Part shown: positions 6,926 to 13,663 of the stretch, in pieces
Numbering within the stretch: the stretch's first letter is position 1
Layout: each line of letters begins with the position of its first letter
Assembly (NCBI GenBank): GCA_016280525.1
Contig: JAEEGW010000124.1
Location: 1 to 13,663 of the forward strand
DNA from: Clostridiales bacterium
Lineage (GTDB): Bacteria > Bacillota > Clostridia > Oscillospirales > CAG-272
Direction of reading: 5' to 3'
DNA length: 13,663 bases
Notes under the pieces: generated by a model
What the model saw: the letters and a program-made list of their open reading frames with translations, nothing else
What the model was told of the DNA's origin: nothing
Database searches by the model: none
Made by a program: the position numbers and the translations under genes

Positions 6926-9012
6926 TTTGCCGCCTTTGTCTTTTTTATAACGAACTCGGAAAACGAGAGTTTTCTTACTTTTGCGTAAAGTACGCCGTCT
7001 TTAACGTTTACGGCTGCGGGACGTTCTTTTACCTGCGTGTCGTTTAACGTGTTCATTGAAATAAGGCTGTCGCCGCAAAGGCATATCCCGCCGTATTCGC
7101 CGTCCGGCACGCCGAAAACGGATAAGTCAAGCTCAAGCCCGCCGTCTTCTTCACAGCGGTCGAGAATATTGAGCACGAGAAAATCTCCGTCTTCGGTCTC
7201 GGATAACTGTATCTGTACCGGGTCTTTGCGGTCCGGGTGATAGTTTTCTATCTGAAGCGTTCTGTACGCTTTTGTTTTTGCAAATCTGTGCATCATCATG
7301 CCCGGCCCGGTTATATACGCGCCTTCTTTCGGCGTTTCTATAACGGACTGCGAGTGTGTGTTTGCAAGGTTGTTGAAGTTTACGAAATCAACGATCCCGC
7401 CGTGCCTCTGCCACATCATAAGCGTTGCCGCGCCGTCAAGCGCGTACGACCATTTGCTGAACATATAGCACTTGTTCGTCTTCGTCTGCGACCGCGGCAC
7501 CATGTTGTAAACGTCCGCGCCGTTCAACGGCAGCCATTCCGTGTTGCAGTATTTTATATCAGTTTTGTGCGCTTTGTTGTATTCGGTTATTATCCTTATC
7601 TTGTTTTCAAGATCTTTTTCTTCAAAACCGCGGTCGGCTAAAAAGTCTATGTGCTCTCCGGCTATCATAACCATTTTTTCAAGCGCTTCGTCGGAGAAGC
7701 AGTACGAGATCATACCTATTTTTATGCTCGGATCAACGGCTTTCATCGCCTTTGAATACAAAACGCACGTCTTTGCGTATTCTTCCGCGGTAAACCAGCG
7801 GTGAGCTTCGTTGTCCATTTCCCAGTATTTTACGTTATACGGCTTGACTCTGCCGTTTTTTATGCGCTGCCTGCCACCTTCCGTCGTTTCGTCGCCGTTG
7901 CAGTACTGCACCCACGCGGCGGCCTCCGCGGCGCCTTTCTGCTTGTCCGTAAACTGTATCAGATCGCGGTCGTGAAGCGCTGCGTGCAGTGTTTTGTCGT
8001 TCGGGTCGCCGCCAAGCGACTCGGGGGGTACGTATTCGTAATACCGCTTGAACGGGTGGTACATATTGACGCAGATCATACTTTCCCCGCCTACCGCCTC
8101 CGCGTACGACGCGAGCTCGTCCGTGCCTATGTCGTTATACTGAAACCCGCCCCAGAAATACGAGTAGGAAGGCTGACGGTTATCTCCCACGCCGGTCCGC
8201 CAGTCGTAAAACGACGCAAAACAGCCGCCCGGCCAGCGAATGACCGCCGGAGATACGTACGCTCCCGCCTCCACGGCGCTTTTTTTGAAGCCGCGCACCT
8301 CGTCCTCGGGTTTGAGCGAAAAATCGTCGCAGACGAACGCCGACTGCGGCGGTATAAGCAAAACGAACGTGTATCTGCCATCTTCGGAAACGTACAGCTG
8401 CGCGTTTACTTCCGTATAAGTATCTCCTATGCAAGGCAGAGAAGACACGCATACGGGTTCGCTCACCGTTCCTTCTTTATACAGCGCGACACAGACGTCG
8501 CCTTGCCCGCGTATCTTTTTAATCTTTCCTTTAAAATTGTATTTTACGCCGGCAAAACAGTATTTGCCGTCCTGACCGAGACCGCCTTTTTCGCCGTTTT
8601 CGTTTTCGACGTACATCGCGGTCTTTCCGTGCACGGCGTCGTCAACTAAACGGATAGAAACGTCTGCCGTCGGCGATTTTTCGATTATAAACGTTGAATC
8701 GTCGCATATCGGCTGATATCCGGCCGTGCCGGGGAAAGCGAACCACGCGTTATGCTCGTACGATGAATGGTACCAGTCAAAAACGCGCCAGTCCGTCTCA
8801 CAGCGTGAGGAAAGGTCTGTCTCGTCGTCAAGCAGATCGAACCACAGCTTGTTTATCATCCTGTACGGATAAAACAACTCGAAACTGCGGTTGAAAAACA
8901 TTTCCGCCGCCATGCCCTCGACCTGCAGACCGTAGCCGAGCTCAATAAAATTTGACGCGAGCTTTTTGCTTATCGGCGAGCTTAAATAATTACCCGTTGC
9001 TTTCAGTTTCAT
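6922..9012 (-). CDS. Divergent GH51-like glycoside hydrolase
   Basis: A 696-aa protein of the clan GH-A, GH51-like type, probably an alpha-L-arabinofuranosidase or close variant. The N-terminus contains the GH51-type start (ASNFIELGYGL, MAAEMFFNRSFE). A long beta-rich insert of about 200 residues follows, which could bind carbohydrate. The barrel then begins with VIRWPGGCFASFYDWRTG. Glu402, in YWEMDNEAHRW, fits the acid/base. Glu492, in YCNTEWLP, fits the nucleophile, although the canonical context is DEWN. The two glutamates are only 90 residues apart, compared with 121 in the neighbouring GH51, and the usual His-Tyr segment between them is not obvious. The C-terminal beta-sandwich is present. 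No signal peptide is seen. The ATG has AAAGGA seven bases upstream and the gap to the GH43 gene is 12 nt. Its stop overlaps the next start, so it is co-translated with its paralogue. Membership of a separate, related family cannot be excluded. Confidence 0.8.
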   Translation of the reverse strand: MKLKATGNYLSSPISKKLASNFIELGYGLQVEGMAAEMFFNRSFELFYPYRMINKLWFDLLDDETDLSSRCETDWRVFDWYHSSYEHNAWFAFPGTAGYQPICDDSTFIIEKSPTADVSIRLVDDAVHGKTAMYVENENGEKGGLGQDGKYCFAGVKYNFKGKIKKIRGQGDVCVALYKEGTVSEPVCVSSLPCIGDTYTEVNAQLYVSEDGRYTFVLLIPPQSAFVCDDFSLKPEDEVRGFKKSAVEAGAYVSPAVIRWPGGCFASFYDWRTGVGDNRQPSYSYFWGGFQYNDIGTDELASYAEAVGGESMICVNMYHPFKRYYEYVPPESLGGDPNDKTLHAALHDRDLIQFTDKQKGAAEAAAWVQYCNGDETTEGGRQRIKNGRVKPYNVKYWEMDNEAHRWFTAEEYAKTCVLYSKAMKAVDPSIKIGMISYCFSDEALEKMVMIAGEHIDFLADRGFEEKDLENKIRIITEYNKAHKTDIKYCNTEWLPLNGADVYNMVPRSQTKTNKCYMFSKWSYALDGAATLMMWQRHGGIVDFVNFNNLANTHSQSVIETPKEGAYITGPGMMMHRFAKTKAYRTLQIENYHPDRKDPVQIQLSETEDGDFLVLNILDRCEEDGGLELDLSVFGVPDGEYGGICLCGDSLISMNTLNDTQVKERPAAVNVKDGVLYAKVRKLSFSEFVIKKTKAAK

Positions 9013-9024
9013 ATATTTATCCTT

Positions 9025-10278
9025 TTACGGTCTGACCTTTTCAAATCTGAAATCTTCAAACCGGCACGCTTCTTCCGTTTCGCTTCTGAATACGAAGCAG
9101 AGATTGTGAGTGCCGTAAGTATTATCCAATTCAAGTGAAAATGTTTTGAATTTGTCAAAGTCGCCGGTATTTTTGACTTTAAGACAGCCGAGTATCGCGC
9201 CGAACGGACTGTTTTCGCGTATCTCTATTGTGCAGGGCTTGTCGTTTCCGTTGGATACGCGCAGTTCTATCGGGGCGTTCTGACGCATACGTTCCACATT
9301 CTGATAATAAAGATATGAGCCGTTTTTTATACCTCTTATTTCAAATCCGTCTTTGTTTTCTTTCTTGTATATACCGTCGGAGGCGGCAAAATACCATTCG
9401 CCTTTTATCACGTCCCAATTCGCGTCGTACTGACCGACGCCGTGTATTTTTATAAAATCATCGGTCACTATATCGCCGTTATCCCTGAAGTGCGCGTATA
9501 CGATCTTTGTCGTTCTGTAATACGGATCTATCTTTTCGTCTCCGAGATTTTCCGGTATTCCGTACGTGAAATACGTTTGATTGTGATACGTGAAAAACGT
9601 GCCGTGGTCAACGGTAAAATCATCCATGAATTTCCCGTGGAACGTATAAGGGCCGTAAATGTTTTTTGACGTGGCAAAACGCGCCTCGTGAGTGTTAAGA
9701 TAATATACGCCGTTATGCTTCGTCAGCCAGCACGCGTCGCTGTCCCAGTTCGGCTCAAGCTCTACCGGTCTCGGCGGCTCCGCCAAAGAGATCATATCTT
9801 CGTTTAAGCGCGCTATATAATACTTTTTGCCGATGCACGTAAAGCCGAACATGATGTACGGCGTTTTGTTTTCATCGTCGTCGATGAAAACCGTCGGGTC
9901 ATAGCACGCCGTGTCGACCATGCCTTTCGGTATAAGCGGCTTGCCGAGCGCGTCCTTATATGGTCCGCCCGGCCCGTTTTCGCTCACCGCGACGCCGATA
10001 AGATATTGCTGATGCGAAAAATACATATAGTATTTGCCGTTTCTCTCCGCGGCGTCGGTCGCGTAGCACTCCTCGCATTTGCCTAAAAACGTGTCCTCGG
10101 GGCGAAGCGTATATTCGAGTTTCCAGTTGAGCAGATCGTCTGAAGAAAAGATCCTCCAGTCGTCCATTCTGAAAATCGGCTGTCCCGGCCCTCTGTCGTG
10201 CGTCGTGAACATATAAGCTTTGCCGTTAAAAATATGAACGTGCGGGTCGCACACGCCTTTGTTGTGGATTATCCTCAT
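9025..10278 (-). CDS. GH43 glycoside hydrolase with C-terminal CBM6-like domain
   Basis: Predicted inverting arabinofuranosidase or beta-xylosidase with a five-bladed propeller, 417 aa from the chosen start. Asp11, in GVCDPHVHIF, is the expected general base. MDDWRIFSSDDLLNW is a strong GH43 signature. Asp127, in CYDPTVFIDDD, fits the pKa modulator. The general-acid Glu is not clear: the equivalent stretch reads WDSDACWLTKHNGVYYLNTHEA, offering Asp181 or Glu198. The last 120 or so residues, ending EDFRFEKV, resemble a CBM6 module. There is no signal peptide. An in-frame ATG at 10314 would overlap the upstream gene by 26 nt and has no good ribosome binding site, so the ATG at 10278 with AAAGGAG is preferred; this leaves 10 nt to the upstream URO-D-like gene. 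The precise substrate cannot be read from the sequence. Confidence 0.87.
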   Translation of the reverse strand: MRIIHNKGVCDPHVHIFNGKAYMFTTHDRGPGQPIFRMDDWRIFSSDDLLNWKLEYTLRPEDTFLGKCEECYATDAAERNGKYYMYFSHQQYLIGVAVSENGPGGPYKDALGKPLIPKGMVDTACYDPTVFIDDDENKTPYIMFGFTCIGKKYYIARLNEDMISLAEPPRPVELEPNWDSDACWLTKHNGVYYLNTHEARFATSKNIYGPYTFHGKFMDDFTVDHGTFFTYHNQTYFTYGIPENLGDEKIDPYYRTTKIVYAHFRDNGDIVTDDFIKIHGVGQYDANWDVIKGEWYFAASDGIYKKENKDGFEIRGIKNGSYLYYQNVERMRQNAPIELRVSNGNDKPCTIEIRENSPFGAILGCLKVKNTGDFDKFKTFSLELDNTYGTHNLCFVFRSETEEACRFEDFRFEKVRP

Positions 10279-10283
10279 AGCAG

Positions 10284-10290
10284 CTCCTTT
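10284..10290 (-). promoter_or_regulatory. Ribosome binding site deciding the GH43 start
   Basis: AAAGGAG on the minus strand lies 5 nt before the ATG at 10278 and overlaps the stop codon of the preceding gene (10289-10291). This selects the internal ATG over the one 12 codons upstream and suggests translational coupling. Confidence 0.65.
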
Positions 10291-11530
10291 ATTCTTTTCC
10301 GTAATATTCGTCAAGCACGCCTGATACGACAGCCGACCATATTATGAGGTTTTCCGGTCTGTCGCCTACCGTGCTTATGTCTTTCAGCGTTATATCGCAG
10401 GGGCAGCCGTATTTAAGACACGCTTTTACCGTATTTTCAGCTTCTTTTCTGATCTGTTCCGGGTCGACGGCGGAGGAGACGAACGCGGGATTCGGCTTTC
10501 TTGAAAGCACGAAATCGCCTTTTATCTGTTCCGCAGTTTTTTCAACGTCAGCCCACGGACTGCACCCTATTTTTCTTAAGTTCGGTATTTTTTTAATAAT
10601 ATCTATCCTGTCGTGCAGCGGCTCACAGCAGCCGTAATACGTATACGCGCATTTTTTTGCTATCGGTATGCTGAATTTTATATCGTATTCGTAAAGGTCT
10701 TCGGGTGAGGCGGTTGAAAACATCTGCGCCATAGTGCGGTACCACGCGCCGGACAGTCTGTGCCTGTCGTGGTCGCCCGCGGGCATATCAACGTAGGCGG
10801 GAGTGCAGTGAAGATCAGGATTTGAGTTGTCCAAAAGACCCAGGCTGTCCATCTGCGTTAATAAAGACTCCGACTCGTCCGCGTAAAGCTGTCTGATCTT
10901 CAAAAGATACTCCGGTCTGTCGCACATATCGTAGAGAATGTTCTGTACGCCGCGCAGTCTTGCTATACGGTCCCACGGCGCGTCGTAAATGCCGTGGCCT
11001 CTTATAACGACGGGGATCGTGTCGCCCGCTATTTCACGTATAAAGTTTGCCGTCTCCGTATCTTTTTCCGGGTATGCTGTGACGACCGGTAAATGGAAGT
11101 TTTCAAGCGCGGATTCATCTTTCAAAACGTCTTCATATTCGTGCGACTGTATGGTCGTATGAAGCCCCGGTCTTACGTTTTCTTTGACAAGTCCGTCAAG
11201 ACCGTTTCCCGTGGACGTAAACGCTTTGCGCACTACCCAGCACGGCTCTATGAAATTATCGCACTTGAAATACTTTTCGCGAAAGAGCGCGACGCGCAGG
11301 CCGTATTCCATTCCGCGGAGTCCCGCGTCCTCGCAGAAGCAGTCGAGGGAGTGCGCGTAATTCATCTGCTGCCACGGTATCTCGTCTATCAGAAGCGGGG
11401 GACGGACGACTTTCAGGTTGTTCGTATCCAAAAACCTCTGCCGCATTTTAACGTGTCTGTCCGATACGGCTATCTCCATATACCGTTTGCACAGATCGCG
11501 TATTATTTTTATATCTTTTTGCGAATACAT
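10289..11530 (-). CDS. URO-D/MtaA-superfamily protein of unknown function
   Basis: A 413-aa protein that resembles the uroporphyrinogen decarboxylase / corrinoid methyltransferase (URO-D/MtaA) superfamily in its second half: an alternating strand-helix pattern, the segment YTYYGCCEPLHDRIDIIKKI, then LRKIGCSPWADVEKTAEQI and a C-terminal CDITLKDISTV stretch. The position that in MtaA-type enzymes carries a zinc-binding HxC reads GCCE (Cys301-Cys302), and the later GNV and PGC motifs are replaced. Cys376 and Cys378 lie in YGCPCD. A haem-synthesis role is unlikely because the gene sits between xylB and a GH43 gene and is divergent. A methyl transfer or demethylation on a sugar is possible but unproven. 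No signal peptide or membrane segment is seen. The ATG has AGGTG seven bases upstream, and the gap to xylB is 21 nt, the largest in the operon, without a visible promoter or terminator. Confidence 0.72.
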   Translation of the reverse strand: MYSQKDIKIIRDLCKRYMEIAVSDRHVKMRQRFLDTNNLKVVRPPLLIDEIPWQQMNYAHSLDCFCEDAGLRGMEYGLRVALFREKYFKCDNFIEPCWVVRKAFTSTGNGLDGLVKENVRPGLHTTIQSHEYEDVLKDESALENFHLPVVTAYPEKDTETANFIREIAGDTIPVVIRGHGIYDAPWDRIARLRGVQNILYDMCDRPEYLLKIRQLYADESESLLTQMDSLGLLDNSNPDLHCTPAYVDMPAGDHDRHRLSGAWYRTMAQMFSTASPEDLYEYDIKFSIPIAKKCAYTYYGCCEPLHDRIDIIKKIPNLRKIGCSPWADVEKTAEQIKGDFVLSRKPNPAFVSSAVDPEQIRKEAENTVKACLKYGCPCDITLKDISTVGDRPENLIIWSAVVSGVLDEYYGKE

Positions 11531-11551
11531 ATTTCAGCACCTTTTAAAATT

Positions 11552-12955
11552 TTAAACTGATTTAAGCGCGGGGTACAGTTTTTTATAGACTTCAAAGCCT
11601 CTGTCGTATTTTTTGTGTGTTTCGGGATCGCATTTTACCGCAAGGCGCTTTTTGACGGTCGAATCGGCGCAGGATAAAAGATCCGGGTATTCGCCGCAGC
11701 CGACCATGCAGAGCATAGCCGCGCCGAACTGCTCCGTCTCGGTCACGTAAATATCTACGCCGAGCACGTTTGATACGACCGACTGCCACAGCGGACTTAC
11801 AGCGCCTCCGCCGCATAAAACGGCTGAATTAACGCTCACGCCGCCCGCCTCAACGCAGTCGCGCAGAGCGTAGGCGACGCCCTCGTAAACGGCTAAACAC
11901 ATATCCTCGCGGCTCGTTTCAGCCGATAATCCGACGAACGCGCCGCGGACGTTCACGTCGTTATGCGGGCAGCGCTCGCCCGTAAGGTACGGCAAGAAAT
12001 ATACGCCGGTGTCCGCCGCTTTTTCAAGCGTGAATCCGTCGTAATCCGTCTTCAGGATCCGTTTGGTCCACCAGTCGTCACAGCTTGCGGCGGACAGGAT
12101 ACAGCCCATCAGATGATATTTTCCGTTGCTGTGGCAGAAATTATGTAAAACCCTGCCCGCGCCGGAGATATACTCATCACACGGTAAAAACACCGTGCCG
12201 CTCGTGCCTAATGAAATACTGCAGTCGCCGGAGCAGAGCGTGCCGGTGCCGACGGCGGAGGCGGCGTTGTCGCCCGCGCCCGCGCACATAACGGCGTTAT
12301 TTAATCCGAATTCCGGCTTTAATCTGCCCGTCACCTCGTAGCTTTCATATAATTTCGGCAGCATATCGGTCGTAATACCGCATATTTCACACATTTTCTC
12401 CGACCACTTTTTATGCTCCACGTCAAGCAGAAGCATGCCCGCCGCGTCGGAATAATCGGTCGAGAAAACGCCGGTCAACATATACGCAAGATAGTCTTTC
12501 GGCAGACAGATCTTTCTGCACCGTGCGAAATTCTCCGGCTCGTTTTCTTTGACCCACAGGATTTTCGGCGCGGTAAAGCCCGGGAAAGCGGTGTTTCCCG
12601 TTTCTTCAAACGTTTCGGATGTGCCGTTCAAATATTCCGTCTGCTTTTCGCTTCTGCCGTCGTTCCAGAGGATAGCCGGGCGTATGACGGCGTCGTTTTC
12701 GTCAAGCATCACAAGTCCGTGCATCTGCCCGGCAATGCTGATGCCTTTTATCTCGTCCTCAATACCTTCCGACAGCGTTTTAAGTATTTCCACCGCCGCG
12801 TTGTACCAGTCCGCCGGGTCCTGCTCGCTGTAATTCGGAGCGGGGGAGCGAACGCCGTACTTTACGCTGCGGCTGCCGTAAACCTTGCCGTATCTGTCGA
12901 CGACTGAGCCCTTGCATGAGCTCGTGCCGAGGTCTATGCCGATATAATAATTCAT
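11552..12955 (-). CDS. xylB: Xylulokinase
   Basis: A 467-aa FGGY-family sugar kinase that phosphorylates D-xylulose to D-xylulose-5-phosphate with ATP, feeding the pentose phosphate pathway. The N-terminal ATPase-fold signature IGIDLGTSSCKG is present. GQMHG at residues 76-80 is the xylulose-binding motif typical of XylB. Asp229, in AGAGDNAASAVGTG, is the expected catalytic base. SISLGTSGTVF and LCGGGAVSPLWQ follow as the second-domain nucleotide-binding motifs. Its length is close to that of E. coli XylB (484 aa). The start overlaps the xylA stop codon (ATGA), with GGAG seven bases upstream. Adjacency to xylA makes xylulose the most likely substrate; no kinase or epimerase for L-arabinose is nearby. 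Confidence 0.94.
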   Translation of the reverse strand: MNYYIGIDLGTSSCKGSVVDRYGKVYGSRSVKYGVRSPAPNYSEQDPADWYNAAVEILKTLSEGIEDEIKGISIAGQMHGLVMLDENDAVIRPAILWNDGRSEKQTEYLNGTSETFEETGNTAFPGFTAPKILWVKENEPENFARCRKICLPKDYLAYMLTGVFSTDYSDAAGMLLLDVEHKKWSEKMCEICGITTDMLPKLYESYEVTGRLKPEFGLNNAVMCAGAGDNAASAVGTGTLCSGDCSISLGTSGTVFLPCDEYISGAGRVLHNFCHSNGKYHLMGCILSAASCDDWWTKRILKTDYDGFTLEKAADTGVYFLPYLTGERCPHNDVNVRGAFVGLSAETSREDMCLAVYEGVAYALRDCVEAGGVSVNSAVLCGGGAVSPLWQSVVSNVLGVDIYVTETEQFGAAMLCMVGCGEYPDLLSCADSTVKKRLAVKCDPETHKKYDRGFEVYKKLYPALKSV

Positions 12956-13663
12956 CGTATTTCTCCGTTAAACAGAATTTCGTTCATCACAGTCTCAAGA
13001 TATTCCTGCCTGCCGCTTTGTACTTTTACGTCCTTCAGACCGGCGGCATACGCGGCGAGTGATTCAAGCGTTTCTTTTCCTTCAACTATGCGCTTGCCTA
13101 TACCGCTTTCATACGACGAATAACGATCTTTTATAAAGCCGTCAATCCTTCCGTCGTCTATTATCTGATATGCCTTGATCAGCCCGAGCGCGAACGCGTC
13201 CATGCCGGCGATATACGACAGCACCGTGTCTTCAAGCGTGTTTGACTGGCGTCTCGCCTTCGCATCGAAATTCAGGCCGCCGTTAGTAAAGCCGCCCGCC
13301 TTAATGACCTCGTACATGGCGAGCGTCGTTTCGTAAACGTTAGTCGGGAACTGGTCGGTGTCCCAGCCGAGCAGCATATCGCCCTGGTTTGCGTCTATGC
13401 TGCCGAACATACCGTTCACCGCCGCGACGCGCAGTTCGTGATTGAAAGTGTGCCCCGCGAGCGTGGCGTGGTTTGCTTCAATATTCAGTTTGAAATCTTT
13501 TTCAAGTCCGTTAGCGCGCAGAAAATTCGCGCACGTCGCCGCGTCAAAATCGTACTGGTGCTTCGTCGGCTCCTTCGGCTTCGGCTCAATATAGAAATCT
13601 CCGTCAAAGCCGTGGCTGCGCCCGTAATCGCGCGCCATACGCATGAATCTGCCGAGATTGTCA
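12952..13663 (-). CDS. xylA: Xylose isomerase, N-terminus beyond window edge
   Basis: This is the C-terminal part (about 236 residues) of xylose isomerase, which interconverts D-xylose and D-xylulose using two divalent metal ions. The frame continues to the window edge (Asp-Asn-Leu-Gly-Arg-Phe before the first internal Met), so about 200 N-terminal residues, including the catalytic His, are missing here. The metal-binding residues are visible in order: Glu in YIEPKPKEPTKHQYD, Glu and His in NIEANHATLAGH, the Asp residues in DANQGDMLLGWDTDQFP, and Asp in LNFDAKARRQS. The sequence matches the class II type found in Firmicutes and E. coli. The stop codon overlaps the xylB start. It is the most upstream operon gene in view; the promoter and any XylR site would lie to the right of the window. 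Confidence 0.96.
   Translation of the reverse strand, partial: DNLGRFMRMARDYGRSHGFDGDFYIEPKPKEPTKHQYDFDAATCANFLRANGLEKDFKLNIEANHATLAGHTFNHELRVAAVNGMFGSIDANQGDMLLGWDTDQFPTNVYETTLAMYEVIKAGGFTNGGLNFDAKARRQSNTLEDTVLSYIAGMDAFALGLIKAYQIIDDGRIDGFIKDRYSSYESGIGKRIVEGKETLESLAAYAAGLKDVKVQSGRQEYLETVMNEILFNGEIR

Noticed and set aside
7801..8649. Long plus-strand open frame opposite the GH51-like gene (282 codons)
   Set aside because: It lies wholly antisense to a gene with clear family motifs, has an Arg/Val/Phe-rich composition typical of antisense shadows, and shows no recognisable domain.
10279..10314. Upstream ATG at 10314 as the GH43 start
   Set aside because: It overlaps the preceding gene by 26 nt and lacks a ribosome binding site, while the ATG at 10278 has AAAGGAG at good spacing and begins right before the conserved GH43 blade.
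10289..11530. Calling the URO-D-like gene hemE
   Set aside because: The sequence is divergent from haem-pathway enzymes, metal-site motifs differ, and the context is sugar catabolism with no haem genes.
11531..11551. AT-rich near-palindrome between xylB and the URO-D-like gene, considered as a terminator or promoter
   Set aside because: There is no GC stem, the gap is only 21 nt, and it contains the ribosome binding site of the next gene; no -35/-10 pair is seen.
12413..12907. Plus-strand open frame opposite xylB (164 codons)
   Set aside because: It is antisense to an unmistakable xylulokinase, has no family motifs, and has no ribosome binding site I could support.
1..13663. Search for tRNA/rRNA genes, insertion sequences, CRISPR repeats, phage genes, toxin-antitoxin or defence systems
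   Set aside because: Nothing supporting any of these was seen; the window is almost entirely filled by metabolic genes.

Overview
The window is a carbohydrate-utilisation locus from what looks like an anaerobic Firmicute, probably a Clostridia or Oscillospirales-like gut or rumen bacterium. The taxonomic guess rests on three things: a GC content near one half by eye with very frequent ATA isoleucine codons, purine-rich Shine-Dalgarno sites, and a set of signal-peptide-less glycoside hydrolases packed beside xylose catabolism genes. No rRNA or other phylogenetic marker is present, so it stays an inference.

Left part (1-2948, plus strand). The 3' part of a metallo-beta-lactamase-fold protein (ComEC-like hydrolase domain) enters from the left edge. 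A GH3 enzyme of the beta-xylosidase type follows closely. A perfect 8-bp hairpin at 2951-2971 with T-rich flanks on both sides then separates this pair from the oppositely oriented operon and probably terminates transcription from both directions.

Main part (2974-13663, minus strand). Seven genes are read right to left with gaps or overlaps of only -4 to +21 nt, so this is very likely one operon: xylA (xylose isomerase, cut by the right edge), xylB (xylulokinase), a divergent URO-D/MtaA-superfamily protein, a GH43 enzyme with a C-terminal CBM6-like domain, a divergent GH51-like enzyme, a more canonical GH51 alpha-L-arabinofuranosidase, and a GH3 beta-glucosidase/xylosidase. The promoter must lie beyond the right edge.

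Inferred joint function. None of the hydrolases whose N-terminus is visible has a signal peptide, so imported arabinoxylan-type oligosaccharides are probably degraded in the cytoplasm. GH51 and GH43 enzymes would remove arabinose (or xylose) side groups and GH3 enzymes would take off terminal xylose or glucose. XylA and XylB would pass xylose to xylulose-5-phosphate. No transporter, regulator or arabinose pathway gene (araA/araB/araD) is in the window. The least explained part is the URO-D-like protein inside the operon. Secondary points of interest are the divergent GH51-like paralogue and the unclear general acid of the GH43 enzyme. I see no RNA genes, mobile elements, CRISPR arrays or non-coding stretches above 300 bases.
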